From Pavlovales sp. CCMP2436 (lineage: Eukaryota; Haptophyta; Pavlovophyceae; Pavlovales), in assembly GCA_026770615.1 (NCBI GenBank), contig MU631438.1:186976-201284 (forward strand): a stretch of DNA of 14,309 nucleotides, read 5' to 3'. Position 1 is the stretch's first letter, and each line of letters opens with the position of its first letter. The notes below the pieces were generated by a model, which was not told the DNA's origin, did not search any database, and worked only from the letters and a program-made list of their open reading frames with translations. Of this stretch, positions 1-8,609 are shown piece by piece. The position numbers and the translations under genes are program-made.

Positions 1-95
1 TACTACAATAACTACTACAATACTACTAGGTCTAAATAGAAAGCAATAACTACTACAATAACTACTACAATACTACTAGGTCTAAATAGAAAGCA
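1..95. repeat. 50-bp tandem repeat, about 1.9 copies
   Basis: Positions 11-45 and 61-95 are identical, and the whole of 1-50 recurs from 51 with a period of 50 bases. The unit is rich in ACTACTACAAT. The array is cut by the window start, so its true copy number is unknown. It lies just downstream of the proposed stop of the minus-strand gene. Confidence 0.9.
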
Positions 96-109
96 TCTGT
101 CCCGACTGT

Positions 110-1118
110 TCATTGGGCGGAGGCCAGGACCTTCTCGACGTTCTCGATATCCGCCTGATAATTTTACAAAAATATATAATTAAATTCTCCGTGGTGGCGT
201 ACGCACACCACACATCACACACACGGAGGGGGGGGGAGGGGGGGGGGGCGACGTTCTCGACCCATGGATCTCTATTCATATTTATTTTGTGCATGAGTGA
301 CATAAAGTTCATATAATATCTGTATCTTTCTGCATTTGTATCATATCTATATTTTTAACAAATGCAGATATGATATAGATAGAAGCTCAGTCTGTAAATA
401 GCGCAAAATAGCGTTCGCTCACCTTGTTTATCATTTTCTTCATCATGGAGAGCGTCCAGACCTCTTTGCAAATTTCAAATAAAAATAATTTTCAAATATA
501 GCGTTCACTCACTTTAAATATCGGCGGCAGAGGGGCAGGTGGGGAGCTCGGACAGGTCGGCGGCTCTGGAGGCAGCTCGCGCTCGATAGCAGCGTACCAG
601 CGCAAGTGGTGCATATCCTTTTTATTATTTGTACATTATATAGATTAATAAGTGGTACAGGTCCTCGCCTCGCTATTTATAATTTGTACATTATATGTAT
701 TCATAAGTTATATAATTTAAATAGGCGATGTGCAGATCCCCGTCTTTATGTAGAAAATAATATACAAATAATAAACAGCGCAGCCGACTAAGGCACACAG
801 CAGGCAATGGGCGACGCAGCGCTCAGACCAGCACAACATTCAGAACAGTCAGACGCCAGCTTGAATCCCTATCAGAAATATATTTGTGTTTATAATAAAT
901 AGAGGCCTCGCGGCAGAGAGACGACGCGGGGAGTAAGATAGCGCATGAGCCAACCGATGCACTGACCCACCCATTTCATGCCCGTACGCCTTTGGGCTGC
1001 AAGTCGGGGGACGTAAAAAGAACTATTATTCAAAAGGCCACGCGTGTGTTTGTATAATATATGTGTACTGAGCGCCCCCTCCCACTGCAGATATCATGAA
1101 AGCCACCTCCCTCAACGC
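110..1118 (-). CDS. Possible small downstream exons of the armadillo-like gene
   Basis: Reading leftwards on the minus strand from the armadillo exon, four short segments are open in phase 0 and bounded by AG and GT: 1118..1086 (begins ALREVAFMISA), 617..513 (begins DMHHLRWYAAIERE, then proline-rich), 461..423 (VWTLSMMKKMINK) and 154..110 (ADIENVEKVLASAQ then TGA). Donors are GTGGGA, GTGAGT and GTGAGC. Joined to 1844..1197 they give a protein of about 289 residues. What is seen is the open frames, the splice-like edges and the matching phases. That these segments belong to one transcript is inference, because no family match fixes them. The GC-rich islands inside AT-rich sequence support exon status. 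They could instead be parts of a separate small gene, or chance. Confidence 0.3.
204..250. repeat. CA-rich and poly-G simple sequence
   Basis: A CA-rich stretch (about 204-223) runs into an almost pure G run (about 226-249). It sits in the proposed last intron of the minus-strand gene. On the minus strand it reads as a long C tract with TG repeats. I see no gene here. Confidence 0.8.
604..709. repeat. Imperfect tandem repeat of about 46-54 bp
   Basis: AAGTGG followed by a spacer and TTTGTACATTATA occurs twice (AAGTGG at 604 and 650, TTTGTACATTATA at 628 and 683), with a third degenerate start AAGTTATAT at 704. Read on the minus strand, each unit carries a GGAYMTGYACCA-like start resembling the 5' edge of the proposed exon 617..513. 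The array therefore looks like a partial duplication of an intron-exon edge. The region 618-1085 otherwise shows no gene. Confidence 0.55.
848..882 (+). repeat. Left arm of a 35-bp inverted repeat
   Basis: This 35-base segment is the reverse complement of 2141-2175 with one mismatch (34 of 35). The arms lie about 1.26 kb apart and bracket the armadillo exon. The match stops sharply on both sides. It may be a short interspersed repeat present in two orientations, or the ends of a non-autonomous element that encloses the exon. No target-site duplication is evident next to the arms. Confidence 0.85.
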
Positions 1119-1196
1119 CTAGGGCGTTTGCAGGTATGTTGAAGGGTCTTACTAACTAACTAACTATTTGTATTTACTAATAAATAAAGGCCGCAC

Positions 1197-1844
1197 CTCG
1201 CCTCGCTCGGCCACCCGCTGGGTCGCCTCCTCCATCGCCTCTGTCAGCGAGGCGGAGCTCACGTGCGTGTCCCGCATGGCCTTGGGGAGCGCGTTGAAGT
1301 TATTCAAGGCTCCTGCGGCCGCCTCGACGATCGCTGCGAGCATGCCGTCGGTCTTGTCCGCGCCGTCCTCCGCCAGCAGGGTGGCGAGCAGCTCGAGCGC
1401 GCCTGCCTCGAGCACCTGCCTCGCAGCCCTCTCGTCACGCAGCAGGTTCTGCACGCCGACCACGGCGTAATAGCGCACGCGTGCGTCGGCCGAGGCGAGC
1501 AGCTCGAGCAGCAGGTCGATGCCGCCGCCCTCGCGCACCTTGTCGAACCCGCCCTTGAACCCGTCCGCATCGGCGGTGTTCGTCAGGATCGAGAGGGCAA
1601 CGTAGACAAACGGCAACCACGCCTCGCCGAGCCCGTGCGCACCGCGCGCGTAGCCCACCAGGGCCGGCACGAGCTCCGCCTCGCCGACGGCCCGGACGAG
1701 CGAGGTGGCCTGCCGGCTCCCCTCCTCAACCTTAAGCGACGAGAGCAGTTCGGCCAGCGCTTGGACCGCCTGCCCCGCCGCCTCAGACCAGGGCGAGTCG
1801 CGAAGCAGCAGTGCAACGTTGTGCGACGCGCGGACCCCGTCCAT
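1197..1844 (-). CDS. Armadillo/HEAT-like repeat protein, core exon
   Basis: This is a 216-codon open exon on the minus strand, chosen to start at the in-frame ATG at 1844 (MDGVRASHNVALLL). It reads as alpha-helical repeats: VREGGGIDLLLELLASADA is followed by a helix with VRYYAVVGVQNLLRD, then VLEAGALELLATLLAED and an alanine-rich helix ending GALNNF. This pattern of gly-bounded helices ending LLELL or LATLL is typical of armadillo repeats, which form protein-binding scaffolds, so no enzymatic role is implied. Reading past GAG at 1197 gives AT-rich code and a stop at 1164. The exon ends exactly at a GAG|GTGCGG donor like those in the GH16 gene, so I prefer a splice there. The frame stays open upstream to 2045, but that part runs through a direct repeat and is probably not coding. 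The first exon may be missing and the partner is unknown. Confidence 0.6.
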
Positions 1845-1897
1845 CCTGGCTGCCCCCGGGCTGCTCAAGTGGAGCCCGCCTGATGCCTCGGGCCTGT

Positions 1898-2048
1898 TGA
1901 CGCGCGCGGGACCCCACACACCCGGTGTAACAACGGTGTGACAACACCCTCCATTATCATTTTTTATTATTTTAATACATTTTTTTTGACGCGCGCGCGG
2001 GACCCCACACACCCGGTGTAACAACGGTGTTACAACACTCTCCATTGT
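1898..2048. repeat. Direct repeat of about 60 bp, period about 89 bp
   Basis: TGACGCGCGCGGGACCCC at 1898 recurs at 1987 with two extra bases, and the similarity runs through CCGGTGTAACAACGGTGT to a CTCCATT end (about 1957 and 2046). Inside each copy TGTAAC and GTTACA (GTGACA in copy 1) form a short interrupted palindrome. A third degenerate piece may start near 2064. The repeat lies directly upstream of the armadillo exon. Confidence 0.85.
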
Positions 2049-2120
2049 TATTCAAAAAAAATTGTTGTAGCACCGTTGTTACTCAAAAAACCAGATTTTT
2101 AAGTTATATGAATTTAGGGC

Positions 2121-2140
2121 ACTTCCGGCTAGCCGGAAGT
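2121..2140. repeat. Perfect 20-bp palindrome
   Basis: ACTTCCGGCT is followed immediately by its exact reverse complement AGCCGGAAGT, with no loop. It directly abuts the right arm of the 35-bp inverted repeat (2141-2175). It could be a dimeric protein-binding site or the remnant of an element end; nothing in the sequence decides this. Confidence 0.9.
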
Positions 2141-2175
2141 TATATTTATGATAGGGATTCAAGCTGGCGTCTGAC
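2141..2175 (-). repeat. Right arm of the 35-bp inverted repeat
   Basis: This segment is the reverse complement of 848-882 with 34 of 35 bases matching. It abuts the 20-bp palindrome on its left. The low divergence suggests that both copies are recent or are kept similar by gene conversion. Confidence 0.85.
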
Positions 2176-2646
2176 ATGATTCAAACCCTTCGCAAGGCTG
2201 AAAAGGAAGCAATGAAATCCTGTGAACTTTATGTATGTAACTTATTTAATTTTTAATTAAGGTTTAGCTTTAATTAACCGTCGCTGTTGTAACTAATAAA
2301 TATGTTAGGCGGCAGCATTGGCCAGCACTTAAATACTCTTAAATGTGGTGTCGTGCGCACACGCAGCCTCATCGTCGCAGCACCTACTAACCTCACCGCA
2401 CGCATCAAGACACACGCGCAGCTTAGGCGGTAGTAATATAATGCACAGTAAGCCGCGGTACATCCTTGATCTTGACGGTTTTGGTTCGTTTTTGAAATCA
2501 ACTTGAATTAAATTATGCCGCTGGCGGCGGCGCAGGGCGGCAACGCAGTCCGACGATGCCCGTGTAGGGCGTTGCGTGCAAATTCTCACTGATCCTCAGT
2601 CGGACGTCACAAGCACCCCTTTTTGATAAAGCTTATAAAATTGTCA

Positions 2647-2705
2647 CTTTGACTGTTTGATATTGATTATTTGACTATTTGGCTGACAGTTTGACTGTTT
2701 GACTG
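2647..2705. repeat. TTTGACTGT-like minisatellite
   Basis: Several imperfect copies of TTTGACTGT or TTTGACTAT, with GATATTGATT and GGCTGACAG variants between them, lie just downstream of the phosphomannose isomerase homologue, in its likely 3' flank. Confidence 0.7.
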
Positions 2706-2759
2706 CATCATCTAGGCACGCTCGCCACATACAGGGTGATGTACGCACATGTGAAGGGC

Positions 2760-4157
2760 TCAGTCACACACGGGAACCTCCGCGGCCGCTGCGTGGAACG
2801 CGACCAAACCGCCCTCCGCGTCGGACGTGAGCCGAAGGTCGGTCTCCGCCGGGACGAGGAGGGCGAGCCCGGCGCGCACGGCGCGGCTATTGCACAGGCT
2901 GAAAGGCGCACCTGCGCACTCCTCGAGCGTGCCACCACCCGAACAGACGAGCAACAGAGCGGGCGCGCCGACCGCCGCCAGAATGCACGAGCCCGCCGGA
3001 GGTAGCGTGCAGCACGAGAGCGTGAACTCGGCGCGGCCACCGGCCGGGACCGCAATGAAAGTTGTGGTGCACGGCTCTGCGGCGGTGAGCGGGGTCAGCG
3101 GCTCCGGCTGTGTGGGCGCGCACGAGAGCAGCTCGATGAAGACTTTGACATCCAGCGGCAACCAAGTAGCCCACGCAGCCGATGCTGGAGGTATACTCCC
3201 TACAGCATTGCATTTCGTATGGTTACCGATGGCGAGCGCCTGTCCGAGAGCGAGTCTGTCGAATGCGAGGAAGAGTGGCAAGAGGCACGCTGGGTCGTTT
3301 GGATACGCAGCGTGCAGCCGCGCGCATAGCACCTCGTGGTGGGGCGCTCCGCCCTCGGTGGACGCGGCGAGGGACGCGCGCAGCTGCTCGAGCGCGGTGG
3401 CGATCGCGGCGGATGAAGCGCGCAGGATGGTACCGGCGAGCGCGCGTAGCGCCGGCCGCACGACGTCGCTGACCACCTCATGTGCGCGCAGAGCCTCCGT
3501 GCAGCCATGCAGGGCGCAAACAAGCTCCGGGCTCGCGCCGAAGCGATCCAGAATCGTCTCGACCGGCGCAAAGCCACAGAGGAGCTGGCACTCGCTCACC
3601 GCCACGAGCACCTCCGACTGGTCGGAGGGACGCGCATAGATGTCAGGGTGCGTGTGCGTCGCGCGCGCACCGGCGACGGTCGGCCGCACTTTCAGCGGCG
3701 TCGGGCGAGCGGCGGAGATCACCTTGAGCACGAAGGGGAGGGCCTCTGCCTTGCCCTAAGAACAGGGGATGGATGGGTGCCCGTGAGCCGGCCGAAGCAG
3801 CAGCGAGCCGCGAGAGCGCACGCGCACCCGTGAGCCGACGAGCTGCGGGTAGTGCTTCAGGTAGTTTCCAAGCGTCGTGCTCAGCTGGCCAGTCGGCGCG
3901 GGTACCGTGATGAGCGCCGGGTCGCGAGGGTGGGTGCCGAGCCGCAGCTCGCCAAAGGGCATCGTCAGGTCTGCAAGGCTCACGTCTGAGTCGCAGTGGG
4001 GTAGCTCGTCCTCGTCCGGCCGTGAGCTCGCGCCAGTGCCCTCGGCTATCAGGCCGTAGCGTGCAAGGCGCCCCACCAGGCTCGCTTCGCCCCTCTCGCC
4101 CCACTTGCAGACGTGAACCGAGCCTCGCAGGGCAACGCAGCGGCCGCCGCCGTCCAT
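2760..4157 (-). CDS. Type I phosphomannose isomerase homologue, zinc ligands replaced
   Basis: The family interconverts mannose 6-phosphate and fructose 6-phosphate, feeding GDP-mannose synthesis in the cytosol. I read two exons: 4157..3828 (starting MDGGG) and 3755..2760, joined across a 72-base intron (GTGCGC donor, TTCTTAG acceptor), giving 441 residues, normal for the family. Family landmarks in order are CKWGERGEASLV (for the usual WG..G.ES.VA), FGELRLGTHP (for AELWMGTHP), LGNYLKHYPQLVGS, LPFVLKVIS, SECQLLCGF and a beta-rich C-terminal domain. The known zinc site is Q-x-H in the SIQAHPD motif, a Glu, and a His in EPHAY. At 3692..3684 the Q-x-H triplet reads K-V-R. The EPHAY to RAGLT segment is replaced by 21 unrelated residues (about 3224..3162) starting NHTKCNAV. 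Only the Glu (SDQSEV) fits. The frame is open throughout, so this is a pseudoenzyme or an early pseudogene. An earlier in-frame ATG exists at 4304. Confidence 0.75.
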
Positions 4158-4621
4158 CTTGTCTGCGACGGACGTGTGCTGAATGCCAGCACACCCTACG
4201 AGGCCGCTGAGCCGCGTCCGGGTCGGCCGCTTGCGCGAGCCGTCCCGCAGCTCACGGACGGGTTTTGATGTCGGTCGTATGGTTTCTGATGGGTTTGATG
4301 GCAAAATCGGTTGAAGTCTGCTGGTCTGCGGTGCGTGACCAAGTCATCCCCTCAGGTGCCACAGACCCGGGTCTATGAGTTACGACCGTCTGTCCAGACT
4401 ACCCCCTCCCGGACCCTATGTAGGGGCCTCCCCTTGCCCCAACAGGGCGGATATTGCGACAGCACGACCACTCACGTCCGGGAGACCTCTTTCGGTGACA
4501 GACGTCCTTCAGCGAATGGGATTTCGCAAGAAATCCTTTCTTTGCGGAAAGTAACTGTTCGGTCGGACGCTCGGCGCTCTCTCGCGAAGCTCGCGGGCGC
4601 GAGAACGAGGCAAGAGAGCTC
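4158..4621. promoter_or_regulatory. Shared upstream region of two divergent genes
   Basis: About 460 bases separate the proposed starts of the minus-strand isomerase homologue and the plus-strand GH16 gene, so both promoters should lie here. I see no TATA box or other element I can name. Open frames on both strands cross it, but none shows a family motif. The isomerase frame stays open to 4304, so part of this stretch could be coding if an earlier start is used. Confidence 0.4.
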
Positions 4622-7337
4622 ATGATGGGCGCAGTGCTCGAGGCCGCCCGCCGGCTCGCTGACTACTTCAGCAGGCTGCGCGCGCCAAAGCGGGGGTTTG
4701 ACTCGGTGTTCATCAGCTCGCCCTCGGCCGACCGTTTCTTCTCACGCGGCTGGCAGGCTGTGGCTCCGAGCCCTGTGGCTCCGAGCCCGTCCACGGAAGC
4801 CCGGCCGGTGGCCGAGATTCCCGCCGCGCCGGAGCTCGCACCGAAGCAGGTTCGCTTCTACCTCGAGCCCAGCGCGCAGCACGAGTTCCCGGCTGCTGCG
4901 CCCACAATCGCACTAGCCGCGGACCGCGCAATGGCGGGCCATGTTGCAGACACCGCCGCCGAGCCGGGCCCTGCGGTAGTAGAGGCAGAGCTGCCACTCT
5001 CCCCTGCCCGGCTCCTCGTGGCGAGTGGAGCCACTCCTTCGATTGCCGGGGAGGTCGAGGAGAGAGGAACAGCCCAACCAGAGGCTGCCACCGGGTCACA
5101 AGCCAGCACCCCCCCGCCGCACCCGCCCAAGCGCGCCCGCCTCTCCGCACCCGCCGCGCCCTTCGACGCCAGTGCGCTCGAGCTGCCTGCGCCCCCTTCG
5201 CGCCTGCTCGGTCCGGGGGAGCGGCTGGTGTGGGCGGACGAGTTCGAATACGAGGGACTGCCTCGCGAAGACAAGTGGGAGTTTCAGGTGGACGCGAACA
5301 ACTGGGTGCACAAACCGTCGCACAACGAGCAGCAGTGGTACATACACACTCACACACACACACACACGATGCAGCTGCAGCTCCCCTCCCCCCCCCCCCT
5401 TCCTACCCCCCCTCACCCCCCTCCTCCCCCTCCTCACCTTAAGGTACACCTCGAAGCGGCTGGAGAACGCGCACGTGTCGGGCGGGAAGCTCCACATCTG
5501 CGCACGACGCGAGGCCTGGGAGGGTGCGGATTATTATTATTATTACTGTTATTTCTTTTATTTTATTTTATTATTATTTATGGTACGTTATGCGAATGAT
5601 TAAGTTGAATATCATAACTATTATCAATATCATAGGATTACTTAGTAGTAGTCATAGTAACCGTAATACACATCTGCGCACGACGCGAGGCCTAGAGGGT
5701 GCGAAAGTTTTTTTCGTTTTTTGTTTTTTTTGTATGGTACATTATGAGTTACAGATCGGTGCATCCTTTGAAGCCCCAGCTTCGCTCTTTTTGACCCTCA
5801 CAGCCCCCCCCCCCTCCCCCCCAATGCCAAAATTAGGATGCCCCTTCACGTCTGCGAGGCTGCGCACCAAGGGAAGGGGCGATTGGCTCTACGGCAGGTG
5901 CGGTTTTCACCATAGCCTTGACCCATTGCCCTGGAACCATTGCCCTAGAACCATTGCCCGAACTCTAACCCTAACTCATTGCCCGAACCCTATCCTAGCC
6001 CTGGCCCTTGCTCTTACCGTGTCACTACCCCAACACCCTACTCTAACTCCCCTAACCGCCTTAGGATCGAGGTTTGCGCAAAGCTTCCCCCTGCGCGGCG
6101 TGGCTTGTGGCCCGCAATCTGGCTCGTGTCATCTGACAACCGATACGGGACATGGCCCAAGTCAGGTGCGTTTGAGAATATAAACATAACTTATTATTAA
6201 CAACGATAATAGTGTGTAAATGCCTAGAAATACGTCCGTCTTCAAGCAGATCTCCACCGGACCCAAGCCTAGAGAAACACTCGGTTTAAGAGACTTTTGC
6301 AAAGCACACGGATACCGTCCCCAATACTCACAGTTACAAAACAACGCATGTCACACCCGTTAAGCACAATTTGTGCCCACTCGCAGGCGAGATCGACACC
6401 ATGGAAATCTGGGCTGCGAGCCGGGAGTTCTGCACGGCTGCGTGGCGCATTCCCTAACCCTGGTCCCTGTCTCCCCCCCCCTTCTCCCCTCCCCTATCCC
6501 CCACTCGCAGGCGAGATCGATATCATGGAGAATCTGGGCTGCGAGCCGGGCGTGCTGCACGGCTCGGTCCACGCCGGCGCTTACAACCACCGCCTGCACA
6601 ATCATCAGGTAACGTGTTATGTCTTTCATGTATTTATATAGATAGATAGATGGATAGATAGAAGATCGTTTTTTTTCTTTTATTTTTTCATCATCATTTC
6701 ACGCCGGCGCATACAACCATCGCCTCCGCATTCATCAGGTGAGTATCTTTAATGTATGTACTTACTATAGAGTATAAGAAATAAGATAGATAGATAGATA
6801 GATAGATAGATATCTTTATTATTTGGTTTTTATCATCAGTCCACGCCGGCGCATACAGCCACCGCCTAAAGTATTAGGTATTTATCATCTACGTTAAATG
6901 GGGGGGGGGCTGCTCGAGCTGGTCTGGGCGCTTAGGTATATAATACAATAAGATACAACACACCAATGCAACTCAAATACATCTCTCTTTCTGTTTCACT
7001 TTCTGTTTTGTTCCAGTTGACGTCCCCTCTAACCCAGCCCTTCGCGTCCCCTCTATTACTGCTGCAGATGCGCACAACAAGGTGCGTGGACGCGCACGAC
7101 GCCTTCCACGTGTACTCCATCAACTGGACGGCCGAGTCAATAGAACTCTTCGTCAACTCCGAAAAGTTCTTCGAGTTCAAAAACGAGCACAAAGGCAGCG
7201 ACGCTTGGCCCTTCGACCACCCGCTGCACCTCATCCTCAACGTGGCGGTCGGCGGCAACTGGGGAGCCAAAGACGGGATCGCGGACGATGTGTGCCCCGC
7301 CTCGATGGAGATCGCCTACGTGCGCGTGTATCAGTGA
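4622..7337 (+). CDS. Glycoside hydrolase family 16, laminarinase-like, six exons
   Basis: The family cuts internal beta-1,3-glucan bonds, as in laminarin or chrysolaminarin. Exons 4622..5337, 5444..5523, 5837..5897, 6065..6165, 6511..6608 and 7068..7337 have GT/AG edges and join in frame to 441 residues ending YVRVYQ. The GH16 domain starts near residue 201 (LVWADEFEYEGL). It continues with WEFQVDANNW, YTSARLRTKGRGDWLYGR, GLWPAIWLV (about 300-307), the catalytic GEIDIMEN (nucleophile Glu321, acid/base Glu326), SVHAGAYNH, AFHVYSINW and HLILNVAVGGNWG. All key residues are present, so the enzyme could be active. The first 200 residues are proline- and alanine-rich with no signal peptide and a basic PPKRARL patch, which is odd for a family often secreted. 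The start could also be the second ATG at 4625. Introns 2, 4 and 5 carry copies of exon edges. Confidence 0.9.
5341..5440. repeat. CA microsatellite and C-rich tract in GH16 intron 1
   Basis: CACACA repeats (5341-5368) are followed by a CTCCCCC-rich pyrimidine tract that leads to the CTTAAG acceptor at 5443. The tract probably serves as a long polypyrimidine tract for the 106-base first intron. Confidence 0.8.
5669..5705 (+). repeat. Duplicate of the exon 2 end inside GH16 intron 2
   Basis: CACATCTGCGCACGACGCGAGG, the end of exon 2 at 5494, recurs starting at 5670 (period 176), followed by CCTAGAGGGTGCG against CCTGGGAGGGTGCG in the exon. The GTGCG donor is copied as well. The copy lacks the start of the exon and has lost a base in its GGG run, so it is a decoy or relic, not a usable exon. 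Confidence 0.85.
5929..6060. repeat. CCATTGCCCTRGAA and CCCTAA-like degenerate repeats in intron 3
   Basis: Three 14-base units, CCATTGCCCTGGAA and close variants, are followed by CTAACCCTAACTC and a longer run of CCCTA-like pieces up to the acceptor TTAG at 6064. It resembles a decayed array of plant-type telomere CCCTAAA units mixed with a minisatellite. It occupies most of the 167-base intron. Confidence 0.65.
6379..6446 (+). repeat. Degenerate duplicate of the catalytic exon 5 start
   Basis: CACTCGCAGGCGAGATCGA occurs at 6379 and at the true exon 5 acceptor (6503), 124 bases apart. The copy keeps the acceptor and codes GEIDTME, then loses one base (ATGGAAATC against ATGGAGAATC). The frame then shifts and meets a TAA shortly after the similarity ends. 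Splicing into it would remove the rest of the enzyme. Confidence 0.85.
6637..6811. repeat. GATA microsatellites in intron 5
   Basis: GATA runs occur at about 6637-6663 and 6785-6811, each downstream of a copy of the exon 5 end. This supports the view that exon edge plus flanking intron was duplicated as one unit. Confidence 0.85.
6698..6738 (+). repeat. First intronic duplicate of the exon 5 end
   Basis: ACGCCGGCGC at 6571 in exon 5 recurs at 6701 with ATACAACCATCGCC and TCATCAG, followed by a GTGAGT donor that is closer to consensus than the proposed real donor GTAACG at 6609. Use of this donor would need an upstream acceptor, and none fits the reading frame. Confidence 0.85.
6838..6880 (+). 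repeat. Second intronic duplicate of the exon 5 end
   Basis: A third ACGCCGGCGC starts at 6843, 142 bases after the second. It reads CATACAGCCACCGCCT and then decays into AAAGTATTAGGTATTT. It contains a stop (TAA) in the exon 5 frame and is the most degraded of the three copies. Confidence 0.8.
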
Positions 7338-7434
7338 TAATGTATATATAGCGGCTCAGCATAGTTCAACAGGTGTTTTTCCATCACTGACTCGGTCGAC
7401 GTCAGACGTAAGTCCTGGCAGCAGTGATAATGTA
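7332..7434 (+). repeat. 13-bp repeat of the GH16 stop-codon region
   Basis: CAGTGATAATGTA spans the last codon and stop of GH16 (7332-7344) and recurs at 7422-7434, 90 bases downstream. It matches the edge-duplication pattern in the introns, but is short enough that chance cannot be excluded. Confidence 0.6.
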
Positions 7435-8571
7435 GCAACTTGTAGCGAGACTTCGAATCGAGTTGACGACTAACTTCAATAATTAATTTCATGTATATAT
7501 AGTTAGGTGTAAATTAATATTAGTCATTTGCGTCTGGAAGTTGTACAGCAGGCCTGCGTGTAGCGATATTTTTCGGTATTTATCATGAATAATTAGAAAA
7601 TACGTCCGCGAATCGTTTGAATAACGTGTTGATGCGGCAATGACTAGAAAAGCATGATGTTCAAGCTAGAATCAATCGTGCGTAAATCGGGGAGTAAATA
7701 GAATGCTAGAGTATGCGGTGTTTGAAGCGATGTGTGCGGAGTTGAGCTGCGACTGAAGGGGTGGTGGGCCTTCACAATTCGAGGGTGGGGTCTGTGAGAC
7801 ACTCCGATCATTTGGCAAGGCTTGGGGGCATGCTGGGCGACATGCCGCGGAAATTGCGTGACGATCTTAAATTTGGCTTCAAAACTCGATTATTCGCAGA
7901 AATATATCTATGCTCCTGTTAAGCGATTGAATCTTTCCAGAAATCAGAAAAACTCCCTGCATTATGTGTGCTTTACTCGTGAATTCAGAACTTCAATTTT
8001 TTTTTGGTAAAAGATAGGGTGAGAAAATTTTGGATTTTGTGATTGGTCATTCCTTGATAGAAATCGCGAAGTCTTTCAGAATGTGCCCTGTAGGGCGAGT
8101 GCTGGTTATGTGTGATGGTGCTACGATTGGGCTTTGATCTTTGTTGTGGATTTGATATGTACGTAGAAATACCCTCCGATGTTGTTCTTCTTGCGTTCTG
8201 AGAGTGTTTTGTGCTTGAAAAGGAATGCAGTGGTGTGTGCATACGGGCGCGTTTTGATCGGGCAATAATATACGGGTGCGTTGGGATCCGCGTTTTTGTT
8301 TCTTACAACCCAGTAATGTCGGATAGTAAAAACAAAAAACGTAAAAAAAATCGAACCGACCCGACGGTCAACATCAGTTGACGCCTGCTCAGCTGCCTGC
8401 TGCTCAGCGGCAGTCTACCACCTGCTCTATAGCGCTGGGAAGGTCGTCGGTGAGCTTGGCGTCGGCGGACTATTCGGTGGGCAAGGCTCAGCGGTCGTGC
8501 GTGCAAGCGCCATGGTGCGTATAGCGAGCTCGCCACCGCGCAGTCTAGTCCACTGCACGGCGTGCTAGCGC
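7338..8571. other. Spacer between host gene and viral relic, no supported gene
   Basis: I see no gene with a recognisable family here. Short open frames at 7822-8010 (plus) and 7985-8265 (minus, two frames) lack family motifs. Composition turns GC-rich again from about 8340 to 8600. ATACGGG(C/T)GCGTT occurs at 8241 and 8270. The left edge of the viral insertion should lie in the right-hand part of this stretch. Confidence 0.5.
8316..8381 (+). pseudogene. Short lysine-rich open frame, possible capsid gene start
   Basis: ATG at 8316 opens a 21-codon frame beginning MSDSKNKKRKKNR and closing with TGA at 8379. A basic N-terminus followed at 8378 by another open frame (LTPAQLPAAQ) could be the start of the capsid-like gene whose end lies at 8930, with the middle deleted. 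This rests only on position and composition; it may equally be chance open frame in spacer DNA. Confidence 0.2.
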
Positions 8572-8609
8572 ATGTGTGCGTGCGAGCGCCCAATCCGATA
8601 TACTGCGAT

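Larger units (their letters stand above)
2046..2759. other. Intergenic stretch, no supported gene
   Basis: This spacer lies between the armadillo gene and the phosphomannose isomerase homologue. It holds the end of the direct repeat, the palindrome at 2121-2140, the right arm of the inverted repeat and a minisatellite of TTTGACTGT-like units at about 2647-2705. Minus-strand open frames between 2274 and 2589 have no recognisable family, and their composition alone does not persuade me that they are exons. Confidence 0.5.

Noticed and set aside
1263..1883. Plus-strand open frame of about 200 codons
   Set aside because: It is the antisense shadow of the GC-rich armadillo exon and has no repeat or domain pattern of its own.
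848..2175. Complete DNA transposon between the inverted repeats
   Set aside because: No transposase, no visible target-site duplication, and the enclosed exon looks like a host gene. Only the repeat itself is supported.
2827..3833. Plus-strand open frames opposite the isomerase homologue
   Set aside because: They are arginine- and serine-rich antisense shadows. The minus strand carries the family motifs.
4311..4625. Plus-strand open frame of about 100 codons before GH16
   Set aside because: No family motif, no GC-rich codon pattern like the exons, and it is out of frame with GH16. It lies in the shared upstream region.
6387..6446. Mutually exclusive alternative exon for the GH16 catalytic site
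   Set aside because: The copy has lost a base after GEIDTME and runs into a stop with no donor, so it cannot replace exon 5.
7822..8265. Short open frames on both strands in the spacer
   Set aside because: Ordinary chance length, no motif, and the two minus-strand frames overlap each other.
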